From Acanthochromis polyacanthus (Eukaryota; Chordata; Actinopteri; Pomacentridae): DNA of 64,000 nucleotides. Made by a program: the position numbers and the translations under genes. Shown one piece after another: positions 48,648 to 59,198 of the stretch. Location: assembly GCF_021347895.1 (NCBI RefSeq), contig NC_067136.1, positions 2,377,970 through 2,441,969 of the forward strand, in the 5' to 3' direction. Within the stretch, counting starts at the first letter, position 1. Every line of letters starts with the position of its first letter. The notes beneath the pieces are model-generated. The model was not told the origin of the DNA and ran no database searches. It saw only the letters and a list, made by a program, of their open reading frames with translations.

Positions 48648-51600
48648 TCTCTCCCCCCCCCCCCACTGAAACCTGTCTGTCTCTGTGTCCAGGTGACCAA
48701 GAAGCTCGCAGGTATCTCCTCGGACACGGCCGCCTGGGTTACCAACGTGGGCAACGAGCACGGACAGGTCCTCATCAGTGTCCTCACCTGCTCAGAGGGC
48801 TCTGAGGGCCTGTCCTGCATGGCGGCAAGATTGATGAGGAGATACCAGCACGCCGGGGTACCTCCCCCCCAGCTCGTCTACGTAGACCGGGACTGCTGCA
48901 ACAGAGACGGCGTGTCCAAGACGGCTGCCTTATTCCCGGTATGTACCTGAGGTTAATGTGTTCCTGACAGTCACACATCATTCATGGTCCTGACCCTCAT
49001 GACTGCAGACCAGAGTCAGGACAGGTTTGCTTCTGAACATTTACAACATCTTGGACATAAAAGCTGTTTCACTTCCAGCCACCTCACAGATAATGAAAAC
49101 TCACATGTTGTCTTCTTAAATGCTGTTTAATACACATGTGCATTTTATTATTTCATGTAGATATTTTATATTGATATTTTATTGAAGGACATTTCTAATT
49201 CTATTCTATTTTATTTTCTGTTTGTCAGGAGTGGGGACAGCTGCTGGTGAGGCTGGACATCTGGCACCTGATGCGGCGCTTTGCATCAGGTGTCACCACG
49301 GAGTCACACCAGCTCTACCCCACTTTCATGAGGCAGCTGTCTCACTGCATCTTCGAGGTGGACCCCGAAGATGCCCGCCGTCTCACTGAGGCCAAGCGGT
49401 CCGAGCTGGAGGGGAAGCACGGGATGTTCGGCCTGACCGACGCCGAGGTGATCCGGAGGATCTCCAAGGAGGAGTTGAGGCTCCACTGTCGTCGCCGGAC
49501 GCGTGGGGCCGAGGAGACCGCACTCCTCATACAGGACCTCCTGGACACCTTTGGCGGTCCGGCAGGACGCGACACCCTGGACATCCCGCTGCTAGACGCT
49601 CTCCGCATCCAGGACATCTGGAAGACGCAGAGACGCCACCTCAGCTGCATTCAGGACCCGCCGGGGGTGCAGCTGTACACCCAGACCGGCAGGCTGACGA
49701 AGGGCGGGGTCAGCCTGCCGGTTTATCGCTGCGCCAGGGGCTCCACATCCCTGGAGTCCTTCCACCTCCACCTCCACCGGTTCATCCCAGGTAACTCCTG
49801 TCTCTCAGCCTGCCATACAGAAACACTGTGTAGTCCGTGTGTGACGTGTACTGCTGCTGTACACTTCATGTCTGATTTAAAATCTGCTTGTCAGGTACAA
49901 GTGCTAGCGCCAAATACTTCCAGGCGTTCCTGGTTGATGGACTGGTGAGGTGGAATGAGGACAGAGCAGCAGCAGCTGCACCACCGGTTGCAGCTGAGGA
50001 GCGAGTGGCGTCTCTGCACTCCTACTGTGGCCACCTCAAGCACGTCCTGAACCAGAAGAGCCAACGGGTGCTTGGCCTTCAGATGGTTCAGGACTTCACC
50101 AGGCCTGCTGCGTACACAGGTAGATGATAGGAAAACTCTCCATCACTATGTCAGCTGTTGGAACAGTGAGTCTGACCCTCCTCCTGCTTTGTCTCAGGTG
50201 AGCTCATCGGGGTGGAGTACCTGTACCAGCAGACCGGACGCGTGCTTGAGGATGTCAGCCTGGACCCTGACGCTCCGGACGAGGCTGCTGCTATCCAGGC
50301 ACTGGAGGAGGCGGACGAGGGCTTTGTGGACGACGGCGAGGACCCCACAGTCTTCCAGCTGGAGCCCCCGTCCACCAGCACAGCGGCAGCAGCCCGGTCA
50401 CGTGATCCAGCTGACGCACCCAGGTCTGAGCCATCCGGTCCGGCCGCCACTGACCTGGACGCCCCTCCTGAGGCCCCTGAAGGACCGACTCAGAACTCCT
50501 CCGACTCTGAGGTAATTTCAGCAACCACTAAACCCTAATAATGTAACGGCAGAGGAACCGGTTTCTTCATCTAAATAAAAAGCACCTCGGAGACACTATT
50601 TCATCGCGTTTTATACTTTCTGCTTCTCAATGTCTACATTTCTCCATCTGTGGTTCTTCGGGAGGACATCCAGGGTCCTGATGGCCAGCCAGGATACCAG
50701 CATGTCCTGAAGCTGGCCAAGGCCCTGGTGGAGATCCGGAACCTTCAGGGGCTCTCTGATCGCAGGGTAGACAGGCTGATTGCAGTCTGGCAGCGCCTGC
50801 CAGAGGCTGACAAGAGGCGAGTCGTCTACCCTGCCAGACACCGGGAGAGGCAGCCCACGGGGCGGTTCAAGGCAGCGAAGGGGAAGAACACCTCCTGTCC
50901 TGGAAAGGAGAGTCTCCAACGGTAGGACTCTTTCAAACAGCCGTTCCTCCACCACCATCTGCTCCAGTCCTGTATTTTAACACCATCTCATCCCCCGCTG
51001 CCTTCTAGCTGCCTGCTCGGACTGAACACGGGCCCTGCAAACTGGCCCAGCACCAGTCGCCTGGTCGAGGCCATTTGCAGCCAGCTATGCCGTCTCCACC
51101 CCGCCACGGCCCGTGTCGGTGGGGTCCCGAAGACCCGGTGGTCCCTCGTCCTCACCGATTACGTGGCCATCAGAGAGGCAGTGCTGTTGAGCCCACGTTT
51201 GATGGCTCAGACCACCATCCAGCTCTTTGAGCTAAATCAAAGAACCCTGTCCCAGTGGTAAGAGCTGATAAGAAGCTGTTGTTATCTGAGATTGATTATT
51301 TTATGAAAACCCAGCAGCCTAAAGTCTCTCTGTGTGTTTCAGGTTCTGTCGTCGTCAGAAGGCCTGGGAGAGGACTGTGCTGGAGCAGGGAACGGGAATC
51401 GTCCCTGCTCCAGTAGTAGCAGTCCGGCCTCTCCCTGCTGCCAAACAGCTGTCCCTGGTGCAGGTGGGGCAGGGACAGCCCTTTATTTTCCCCGGACCTT
51501 CAGCTGGAGGTCAGCCAGCCCCTCCTCATCCTCATCCTGCAGCTTTTGGCTCTGCTGCTGTTGCTGCTGCTTCTGCCGCTGCCGCCACAGTTGTTGCTGC

Positions 51601-51946
51601 TGCTGCTGCTCCTCCTCCTCCTCCTCCTCCTCATCCTCCAGCCTTCGGCTCTGCTCCTGCAGCCCCTCCTCTTCCTGGACAGACAAAGCTGCCAAGAACA
51701 ACAGCATACAGGAAGAGGAAGGCAGCCGAGGCGGCTGCTGCTGCTGCTGCAGGAGAGGGCCCACCACTAGGGACTAAAGTCCGCCGGCAGACTGCACAGT
51801 ACACCTGCAGTAAGTGTGGCCAGCTAAAACGGCTGGACACTGGCCACACACGCATTGCAGGTGTGTCATACTGTGCAGCTGTCGGCGGAATGACTGTGGA
51901 GGAGTGGAGGGAGAACATGAGGAGGCCCCCAGAGGAGAGGGAATGA
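45673..51946 (+). CDS. Dada-like transposase, intact 15-exon gene
   Basis: Exons: 45673-46008, 46085-46275, 46378-46581, 46674-46768, 46856-46942, 47387-47652, 47737-48185, 48269-48593, 48693-48938, 49229-49790, 49895-50119, 50198-50511, 50665-50921, 51009-51257, 51343-51946. Every junction is GT-AG and the phases sum to 1,470 codons with one stop: 1,469 aa. ATG lies directly after the acceptor at 45,672. Residues about 480-525 form a Cys-rich module seen in fish DUF6729 proteins. DDE candidates are Asp647 (KIDSTRK), Asp716/718 (YVDRDCC), Asp743 (RLDIWH) and Glu909 (LESFHLHLHRF). Proline- and alanine-rich linkers lie at about 305-390 and in the last exon. A C-terminal zinc knuckle CSKCGQLKRLDTGH..YC..EEW closes the protein. 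The role is U6-directed cut-and-paste transposition by family inference. Which acidic residues are catalytic is not proven. Confidence 0.8.
48608..48664. repeat. (CT)n tract followed by a C run
   Basis: It forms the polypyrimidine part of an intron of the element 2 gene (48,594-48,692). Element 3 has a shorter version near 62,157-62,204. Confidence 0.95.
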
Positions 51947-52052
51947 CTATTTGTTTTTATTACCTGATGTTCATTGAGGGGCAGATGGAGTCGAGAGGTT
52001 CTGGTTCTGGTTCTGCACAGTCTCCTGGAGGGAAACAGTCAGTTAATAGAGT

Positions 52053-52058
52053 AATAAA
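52053..52058 (+). terminator. Polyadenylation signal of element 2 gene
   Basis: AATAAA 107 bases after the stop codon at 51,946. Confidence 0.55.
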
Positions 52059-52061
52059 TCA

Positions 52062-52290
52062 GAATACATGCACATTACTGCACACACACAGAGTACATGC
52101 ACATTGCTGCACACACAGAGTACATGCACATTGCTGCACACACAGAGGACATGTGCATTACTGCGCACACACACAGAGGACATGTATATTACTGCGCACG
52201 CACAGAGGACATGTATATTACTGCACACGCACAGAGGACATATACATTGCAGCACAGTACATGTATATCAGTATATACAGAGTACATGTG
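52062..52290. repeat. Minisatellite of about 29 bp
   Basis: Seven or so diverging units of the type ACATGCACATTGCTGCACAC followed by ACAGAGT, at the 3' end of element 2. Confidence 0.8.
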
Positions 52291-52375
52291 TGATTTATGT
52301 ATGATTTTAATTTAGTTTTAACAGTTTGTGCACAAAGCATAACATCATGTACAGTGTAACAGCAGAGTGTCTTGA

Positions 52376-52471
52376 ACGCGGCGCCGCCGCACGCAGGTAA
52401 CTGCGCAGAATTCGGCCGTCGCCTGGGATCGATCCGGCGACCTCCCGCTCCGCCGCCGCCGCGCACACGGG
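52376..52471. other. G/C-rich junction between element 2 and the U6 array
   Basis: This CG-dense stretch matches neither the U6 unit nor other parts of the elements. It lies where the target duplication and about 50 more bases of U6 would be expected. The minus strand contains GATCGATCC, which fits the tRNA B-box consensus, but no full tRNA cloverleaf was found. Confidence 0.4.
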
Positions 52472-52488
52472 CCTGCCTGAGCGAGCAC
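52472..52488 (-). pseudogene. U6 snRNA 5' fragment
   Basis: The minus strand reads GTGCTCGCTCAGGCAGG, the first bases of the U6 variant used in this array. It is followed upstream by the normal U6 promoter sequence. It is the severed 5' end of the U6 copy hit by elements 1 and 2. Confidence 0.85.
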
Positions 52489-53104
52489 ATTTGCCGGAAG
52501 GAAGGGCCTTCCCTCATATACCCTGCTGGGGGAACCGCCGGCCTGAGACGGTGCCAGGTAAAGTGCTACCATCCATGATAGACAGCTCCAGTAATTAGCA
52601 CTCGAAAGAGGGCTGATTTTTGTGGGCGGGCAGTCAGTGGAAGATGAGAGGAAACGGGAGGGGAGGCCCATTTGGCAGCAGTGCAGAGGATAAACTGCTG
52701 GCAAAGCTTCACTTCACCTCCTGTGACATATCCCAAGGACACTGTGTGGATCTCTCACCTGACAATGGGTCTGCTTGATCATCTGCTGTAGTGTCAGACA
52801 CAGTGTGGAAAGTTGCTCGTACTGAATCAAAAATGGAGAGCACTTGGGAAATGTCCATAGATGGTGAGTCATACTCGTGCTCGGTCCAGCAGGGGCAACC
52901 AACACAGGCTGATGCCTAGGATGACAGATTCAATGCACTTCTGGCTGAAGAAAGGGCAAATTCGGCATTATGTCTTGCTGACCAGTACCCTGTCGGTATT
53001 CTTTAAAATCTTACTTTTGGTATATCTTCTTTCAACCCTCATTCAAGTCCTTCACACAGTTGAAATTCATTTAGGCCAAACGCAACGGGACATTTATTTA
53101 GATC

Positions 53105-53210
53105 AAAATGGGAACCGCTTCACGAATTTGCGTGTCATCCTTTCGCAGGGGCCATGCTAATCTTCTCTGTATCGATTCCAATTTATTATATGTGCTGCCT
53201 GAGCGAGCAC
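53105..53210 (-). ncRNA. U6 spliceosomal snRNA, copy 1
   Basis: A 106-base RNA on the minus strand beginning GTGCTCGCTCAGGCAGCAC and ending in a T run (RNA polymerase III terminator). The ACAGAGA box and the AGC of AGATTAGCATGG are intact. Compared with the usual vertebrate U6, the 5' stem-loop tetraloop is TCAG instead of TTCG with the stem kept. The internal stem-loop has GCGAAAGG instead of GCGCAAGG, and there are two single-base indels near position 25-40. It may be a functional variant or a decayed family. Confidence 0.85.
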
Positions 53211-53236
53211 ATTTGCCGGAAGGAAGGGCCTTCCCT

Positions 53237-53242
53237 CATATA
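53237..53242 (-). promoter_or_regulatory. U6 TATA box, with a candidate PSE upstream
   Basis: The minus strand has GGTATATGAGG, putting TATA about 27-32 bases before the U6 start, the vertebrate U6 spacing. A TTTACCTGGCACCGTC segment about 60-75 bases upstream (53,268-53,284) lies where the proximal sequence element belongs. The same block precedes every copy, including the 5' fragment at 52,488. Confidence 0.65.
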
Positions 53243-53826
53243 CCCTGCTGGGGGAACCGCCGGCCTGAGACGGTGCCAGGTAAAGTGCTACCATCCATGA
53301 TAGACAGCTCCAGTAATTAGCACTCGAAAGAGGGCTGATTTTTGTGGGCGGGCAGTCAGTGGAAGATGAGAGGAAACGGGAGGGGAGGCCCATTTGGCAG
53401 CAGTGCAGAGGATAAACTGCTGGCAAAGCTTCACTTCACCTCCTGTGACATATCCCAAGGACACTGTGTGGATCTCTCACCTGACAATGGGTCTGCTTGA
53501 TCATCTGCTGTAGTGTCAGACACAGTGTGGAAAGTTGCTCGTACTGAATCCAAAATGGAGAGCACTTGGGAAATGTCCATAGATGGTGAGTCATACTCGT
53601 GCTAGGTCCAGCAGGGGCAACCAACACAGGCTGAAGCCTGGGATGACAGATTCACTGCACTTTTGGCTGAAGAAAGGGCAAATTCGGCATTATGTCTTGC
53701 TGACCAGTACCCTGTCGGTATTCTTTAAAATCTTACTTTTGGTATATCTTCTTTCAACCCTCATTCAAGTCCTTCACACAGTTGAAATTCATTTAGGCCA
53801 AACGCAACGGGACATTTATTTAGATC

Positions 53827-53932
53827 AAAATGGGAACCGCTTCACGAATTTGCGTGTCATCCTTTCGCAGGGGCCATGCTAATCTTCTCTGTATCGATTC
53901 CAATTTATTATATGTGCTGCCTGAGCGAGCAC
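53827..53932 (-). ncRNA. U6 spliceosomal snRNA, copy 2
   Basis: Same 106-base sequence as copy 1 with TATA upstream and a T run downstream. Confidence 0.85.
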
Positions 53933-54548
53933 ATTTGCCGGAAGGAAGGGCCTTCCCTCATATACCCTGCTGGGGGAACCGCCGGCCTGAGACGGTGCCA
54001 GGTAAAGTGCTACCATCCATGATAGACAGCTCCAGTAATTAGCAGTCGAAAGAGGGCTGATTTTTGTGGGCGGGCAGTCAGTGGAAGATGAGAGGAAACG
54101 GGAGGGGAGGCCCATTTGGCAGCAGTGCAGAGGATAAACAGCTGGCAAAGCTTCACTTCACCTCCTGTGACATATCCCAAGGACACTGTGTGGATCTCTC
54201 ACCTGACAATGGGTCTGCTTGATCATCTGCTGTAGTGTCAGACACAGTGTGGAAAGTTGCTCGTACTGAATCCAAAATGGAGAGCACTTGGGAAATGTCC
54301 ATAGATGGTGAGTCATACTCGTGCTAGGTCCAGCAGGGGCAACCAACACAGGCTGAAGCCTGGGATGACAGATTCACTGCACTTTTGGCTGAAGAAAGGG
54401 CAAATTCGGCATTATGTCTTGCTGACCAGTACCCTGTCGGTATTCTTTAAAATCTTACTTTTGGTATATCTTCTTTCAACCCTCATTCAAGTCCTTCACA
54501 CAGTTGAAATTCATTTAGGCCAAACGCAACGGGACATTTATTTAGATC

Positions 54549-54654
54549 AAAATGGGAACCGCTTCACGAATTTGCGTGTCATCCTTTCGCAGGGGCCATG
54601 CTAATCTTCTCTGTATCGATTCCAATTTATTATATGTGCTGCCTGAGCGAGCAC
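54549..54654 (-). ncRNA. U6 spliceosomal snRNA, copy 3
   Basis: Same sequence and promoter as copy 1. Confidence 0.85.
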
Positions 54655-55270
54655 ATTTGCCGGAAGGAAGGGCCTTCCCTCATATACCCTGCTGGGGGAA
54701 CCGCCGGCCTGAGACGGTGCCAGGTAAAGTGCTACCATCCATGATAGACAGCTCCAGTAATTAGCACTCGAAAGAGGGCTGATTTTTGTGGGCGGGCAGT
54801 CAGTGGAAGATGAGAGGAAACGGGAGGGGAGGCCCATTTGGCAGCAGTGCAGAGGATAAACAGCTGGCAAAGCTTCACTTCACCTCCTGTGACATATCCC
54901 AAGGACACTGTGTGGATCTCTCACCTGACAATGGGTCTGCTTGATCATCTGCTGTAGTGTCAGACACAGTGTGGAAAGTTGCTCGTACTGAATCCAAAAT
55001 GGAGAGCACTTGGGAAATGTCCATAGATGGTGAGTCATACTCGTGCTCGGTCCAGCAGGGGCAACCAACACAGGCTGAAGCCTGGGATGACAGATTCACT
55101 GCACTTTTGGCTGAAGAAAGGGCAAATTCGGCATTATGTCTTGCTGACCAGTACCCTGTCGGTATTCTTTAAAATCTTACTTTTGGTATATCTTCTTTCA
55201 ACCCTCATTCAAGTCCTTCACACAGTTGAAATTCATTTAGGCCAAACGCAACGGGACATTTATTTAGATC

Positions 55271-55376
55271 AAAATGGGAACCGCTTCACGAATTTGCGTG
55301 TCATCCTTTCGCAGGGGCCATGCTAATCTTCTCTGTATCGATTCCAATTTATTATATGTGCTGCCTGAGCGAGCAC
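55271..55376 (-). ncRNA. U6 spliceosomal snRNA, copy 4
   Basis: Same sequence and promoter as copy 1. Confidence 0.85.
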
Positions 55377-55994
55377 ATTTGCCGGAAGGAAGGGCCTTCC
55401 CTCATATACCCTGCTGGGGGAACCGCCGGCCTGAGACGGTGCCAGGTAAAGTGCTACCATCCATGATAGACAGCTCCAGTAATTAGCACTCGAAAGAGGG
55501 CTGATTTTTGTGGGCGGGCAGTCAGTGGAAGATGAGAGGAAACGGGAGGGGAGGCCCATTTGGCAGCAGTGCAGAGGATAAACTGCTGGCAAAGCTTCAC
55601 TTCACCTCCTGTGACATATCCCAAGGACACTGTGTGGATCTCTCACCTGACAATGGGTCTGCTTGATCATCTGCTGTAGTGTCAGACACAGTGTGGAAAG
55701 TTGCTCGTACTGAATCCAAAATGGAGAGCACTTGGGAAATGTCCATAGATGGTGAGTCATACTCGTGCTAGGTCCAGCAGGGGCAACCAACACAGGCTGA
55801 TGCCTAGGATGACAGATTCACTGCACTTTCTGGCTGAAGAAAAGGCCAAATTCGGCATTATCTCTTGCTGACAAGTACCCTGTCTGTATTTTTTCAAATC
55901 TTACTTTTGGTATATCTTCTTTCAACCCTCATTCAAGTCCTTCACACAGTTGAAATTCATTTAGGCCAAACCCAACGGGACATTTATTTAGATC

Positions 55995-56100
55995 AAAATG
56001 GGAACCGCTTCACGAATTTGCGTGTCATCCTTTCGCAGGGGCCATGCTAATCTTCTCTGTATCGATTCCAATTTATTATATGTGCTGCCTGAGCGAGCAC
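55995..56100 (-). ncRNA. U6 spliceosomal snRNA, copy 5
   Basis: Same RNA sequence as copy 1 although the spacer of this unit is the most diverged, suggesting constraint or conversion over U6. Confidence 0.85.
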
Positions 56101-56716
56101 ATTTGCCGGAAGGAAGGGCCTTCCCTCATATACCCTGCTGGGGGAACCGCCGGCCTGAGACGGTGCCAGGTAAAGTGCTACCATCCATGATAGACAGCTC
56201 CAGTAATTAGCACTCGAAAGAGGGCTGATTTTTGTGGGCGGGCAGTCAGTGGAAGATGAGAGGAAACGGGAGGGGAGGCCCATTTGGCAGCAGTGCAGAG
56301 GATAAACTGCTGGCAAAGCTTCTCTTCACCTCCTGTGACATATCCCAAGGACACTGTGTGGATCTCTCACCTGACAATGGGTCTGCTTGATCATCTGCTG
56401 TAGTGTCAGACACAGTGTGGAAAGTTGCTCGTACTGAATCAAAAATGGAGAGCACTTGGGAAATGTCCATAGATGGTGAGTCATACTCGTGCTCGGTCCA
56501 GCAGGGGCAACCAACACAGGCTGATGCCTAGGATGACAGATTCAATGCACTTCTGGCTGAAGAAAGGGCAAATTCGGCATTATGTCTTGCTGACCAGTAC
56601 CCTGTCGGTATTCTTTAAAATCTTACTTTTGGTATATCTTCTTTCAACCCTCATTCAAGTCCTTCACACAGTTGAAATTCATTTAGGCCAAACGCAACGG
56701 GACATTTATTTAGATC

Positions 56717-56822
56717 AAAATGGGAACCGCTTCACGAATTTGCGTGTCATCCTTTCGCAGGGGCCATGCTAATCTTCTCTGTATCGATTCCAATTTATTA
56801 TATGTGCTGCCTGAGCGAGCAC
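56717..56822 (-). ncRNA. U6 spliceosomal snRNA, copy 6
   Basis: Same sequence and promoter as copy 1. Confidence 0.85.
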
Positions 56823-57438
56823 ATTTGCCGGAAGGAAGGGCCTTCCCTCATATACCCTGCTGGGGGAACCGCCGGCCTGAGACGGTGCCAGGTAAAGTGC
56901 TACCATCCATGATAGACAGCTCCAGTAATTAGCACTCGAAAGAGGGCTGATTTTTGTGGGCGGGCAGTCAGTGGAAGATGAGAGGAAACGGGAGGGGAGG
57001 CCCATTTGGCAGCAGTGCAGAGGATAAACTGCTGGCAAAGCTTCACTTCACCTCCTGTGACATATCCCAAGGACACTGTGTGGATCTCTCACCTGACAAT
57101 GGGTCTGCTTGATCATCTGCTGTAGTGTCAGACACAGTGTGGAAAGTTGCTCGTACTGAATCAAAAATGGAGAGCACTTGGGAAATGTCCATAGATGGTG
57201 AGTCATACTCGTGCTCGGTCCAGCAGGGGCAACCAACACAGGCTGATGCCTAGGATGACAGATTCAATGCACTTCTGGCTGAAGAAAGGGCAAATTCGGC
57301 ATTATGTCTTGCTGACCAGTACCCTGTCGGTATTCTTTAAAATCTTACTTTTGGTATATCTTCTTTCAACCCTCATTCAAGTCCTTCACACAGTTGAAAT
57401 TCATTTAGGCCAAACGCAACGGGACATTTATTTAGATC

Positions 57439-57544
57439 AAAATGGGAACCGCTTCACGAATTTGCGTGTCATCCTTTCGCAGGGGCCATGCTAATCTTCT
57501 CTGTATCGATTCCAATTTATTATATGTGCTGCCTGAGCGAGCAC
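57439..57544 (-). ncRNA. U6 spliceosomal snRNA, copy 7
   Basis: Same sequence and promoter as copy 1. Confidence 0.85.
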
Positions 57545-58160
57545 ATTTGCCGGAAGGAAGGGCCTTCCCTCATATACCCTGCTGGGGGAACCGCCGGCCT
57601 GAGACGGTGCCAGGTAAAGTGCTACCATCCATGATAGACAGCTCCAGTAATTAGCACTCGAAAGAGGGCTGATTTTTGTGGGCGGGCAGTCAGTGGAAGA
57701 TGAGAGGAAACGGGAGGGGAGGCCCATTTGGCAGCAGTGCAGAGGATAAACTGCTGGCAAAGCTTCACTTCACCTCCTGTGACATATCCCAAGGACACTG
57801 TGTGGATCTCTCACCTGACAATGGGTCTGCTTGATCATCTGCTGTAGTGTCAGACACAGTGTGGAAAGTTGCTCGTACTGAATCCAAAATGGAGAGCACT
57901 TGGGAAATGTCCATAGATGGTGAGTCATACTCGTGCTAGGTCCAGCAGGGGCAACCAACACAGGCTGAAGCCTGGGATGACAGATTCACTGCACTTTTGG
58001 CTGAAGAAAGGGCAAATTCGGCATTATGTCTTGCTGACCAGTACCCTGTCGGTATTCTTTAAAATCTTACTTTTGGTATATCTTCTTTCAACCCTCATTC
58101 AAGTCCTTCACACAGTTGAAATTCATTTAGGCCAAACGCAACGGGACATTTATTTAGATC

Positions 58161-58201
58161 AAAATGGGAACCGCTTCACGAATTTGCGTGTCATCCTTTC
58201 G
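58161..58201 (-). pseudogene. U6 snRNA 3' part, interrupted by Dada-like element 3
   Basis: U6 homology from the T run through CGAAAGGATGACACG stops at 58,201, the same U6 position (between nucleotides 65 and 66 of the 106-base copy) as at element 1. Element sequence follows at once. Confidence 0.9.
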
Positions 58202-58903
58202 CCTATGAATTCCCAATCTTCTCTGTTCCAATTGTTCCAATTTCCCCCCTGCTCCGCCCCTGGCCCCGAGTCCTCCTCTCCTGGTCGCTCGGCCAATCAC
58301 GTCGCTCGCTTGTTCCGAATTCTTCTGTCGAGTTTTTGGCAACCAATGGGATAGCTCCGATTGTTCCAATTAGGTCACATGACTCGGGATTTCCCGAGCA
58401 CCATAGCGCCCAATTTCGTGCCGCCGTTGAGTGTCACGGAATCTACAGTAAGTACCGCAGCAACGTCTTTCTGTCATTTTAAAGAAATAATTGTGCAAAA
58501 CTGCTTTAAAAATCAGGAGATTAATTGTTTTCAATCACACTCAGGTACCGTCGTGTGTTTTTTAACTGGACATGTCGAAATAATTGTGGAAAAGTGGCTG
58601 CTTTGTGTCAGAAACTGATGTACTACAGTTTTCCGTTATGTGCGTTAATAGCTTAGCATCATCGTGTGTTCTCTATGTGGTGTGATAGCAGGCTAACATT
58701 TATGCTTGTTTGTTAATTGTCGACATTAAACAGCTTTATGGCTGTATGAAATAAGCAGTAACATGTTTACACGTGTATAATTAGGTGTTCACATACAGGT
58801 ATATCTACACGTATGTGTGTATTCATGTGTATATTTTGGGTTTATTTTGGGTTTACATATACACGTGCATGAGTGTGTATAAACAGATCTATACACACGT
58901 GTA

Positions 58904-58910
<7 letters not shown>

Positions 58911-58949
<39 letters not shown>
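58911..58949. repeat. (AT)n microsatellite
   Basis: Uninterrupted AT in the first intron of element 3, where element 2 has GT repeats nearby. Confidence 0.95.
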
Positions 58950-58953
<4 letters not shown>

Positions 58954-59198
58954 CATACATACATATACATATACATAGAATGATAGAGTGTTGATCTGTA
59001 AGGCTGTCACTAATCAAAATAGACGAGTTACAAACAGGTTGAACAGTTTTCTGTTCTTTACAGGAACTGAGATCACAGTACTCTGCTTTTATCATCTGCA
59101 GTAAGTTTTCCTCACTGGTGTCCTTCATGGATCTTCTGTTCTCAGTCATCTTCCAGTGCTGCTGCAGTCCTCTGCTCATTGTCATTTTTTCTACTTAG

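Larger units (their letters stand above)
44721..52471 (+). mobile_element. Dada-like U6-targeting DNA transposon, element 2
   Basis: Its left end (CCTATGAATTCC) is shared with element 3 at 58,202, where it directly abuts interrupted U6, so that boundary is well fixed. It contains a 5' untranslated exon ending at 44,966 (donor GTAAGT), a 15-exon coding region and an AATAAA at 52,053. Beyond the G/C-rich stretch 52,376-52,471 only the first 17 or so bases of U6 remain, so the right end is uncertain or lies in a deletion. Confidence 0.75.
52472..58201. repeat. U6 snRNA tandem array, about 722-bp unit, nearly eight units
   Basis: Full U6 copies recur every 722 bp (one spacing is 724). Units are almost identical, apart from two sub-types differing at a few sites (for example GTGCTAGG against GTGCTCGG, CTGAAGCC against CTGATGCC) and one more diverged unit around 55,749-56,000. 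The spacer holds an open frame on the plus strand in a few units (for example 54,957-55,172) that is closed by TAG in others, so it is not treated as a gene. Confidence 0.95.

Noticed and set aside
52400..52460. Possible tRNA gene (B-box-like GATCGATCC)
   Set aside because: No matching acceptor stem, D arm or anticodon arm could be drawn, and the region is simply CG-rich.
53268..53284. TTTACCTGGCAC on the minus strand resembles the 5' end of U1 snRNA
   Set aside because: Only about ten bases match and no further U1 sequence follows. The position fits the U6 proximal sequence element.
52861..58354. Recurring 60-99 codon frames in each 722-bp unit as a protein family
   Set aside because: They overlap U6 snRNA or the spacer on either strand, repeat only because the DNA repeats, and show no codon or splice signature.
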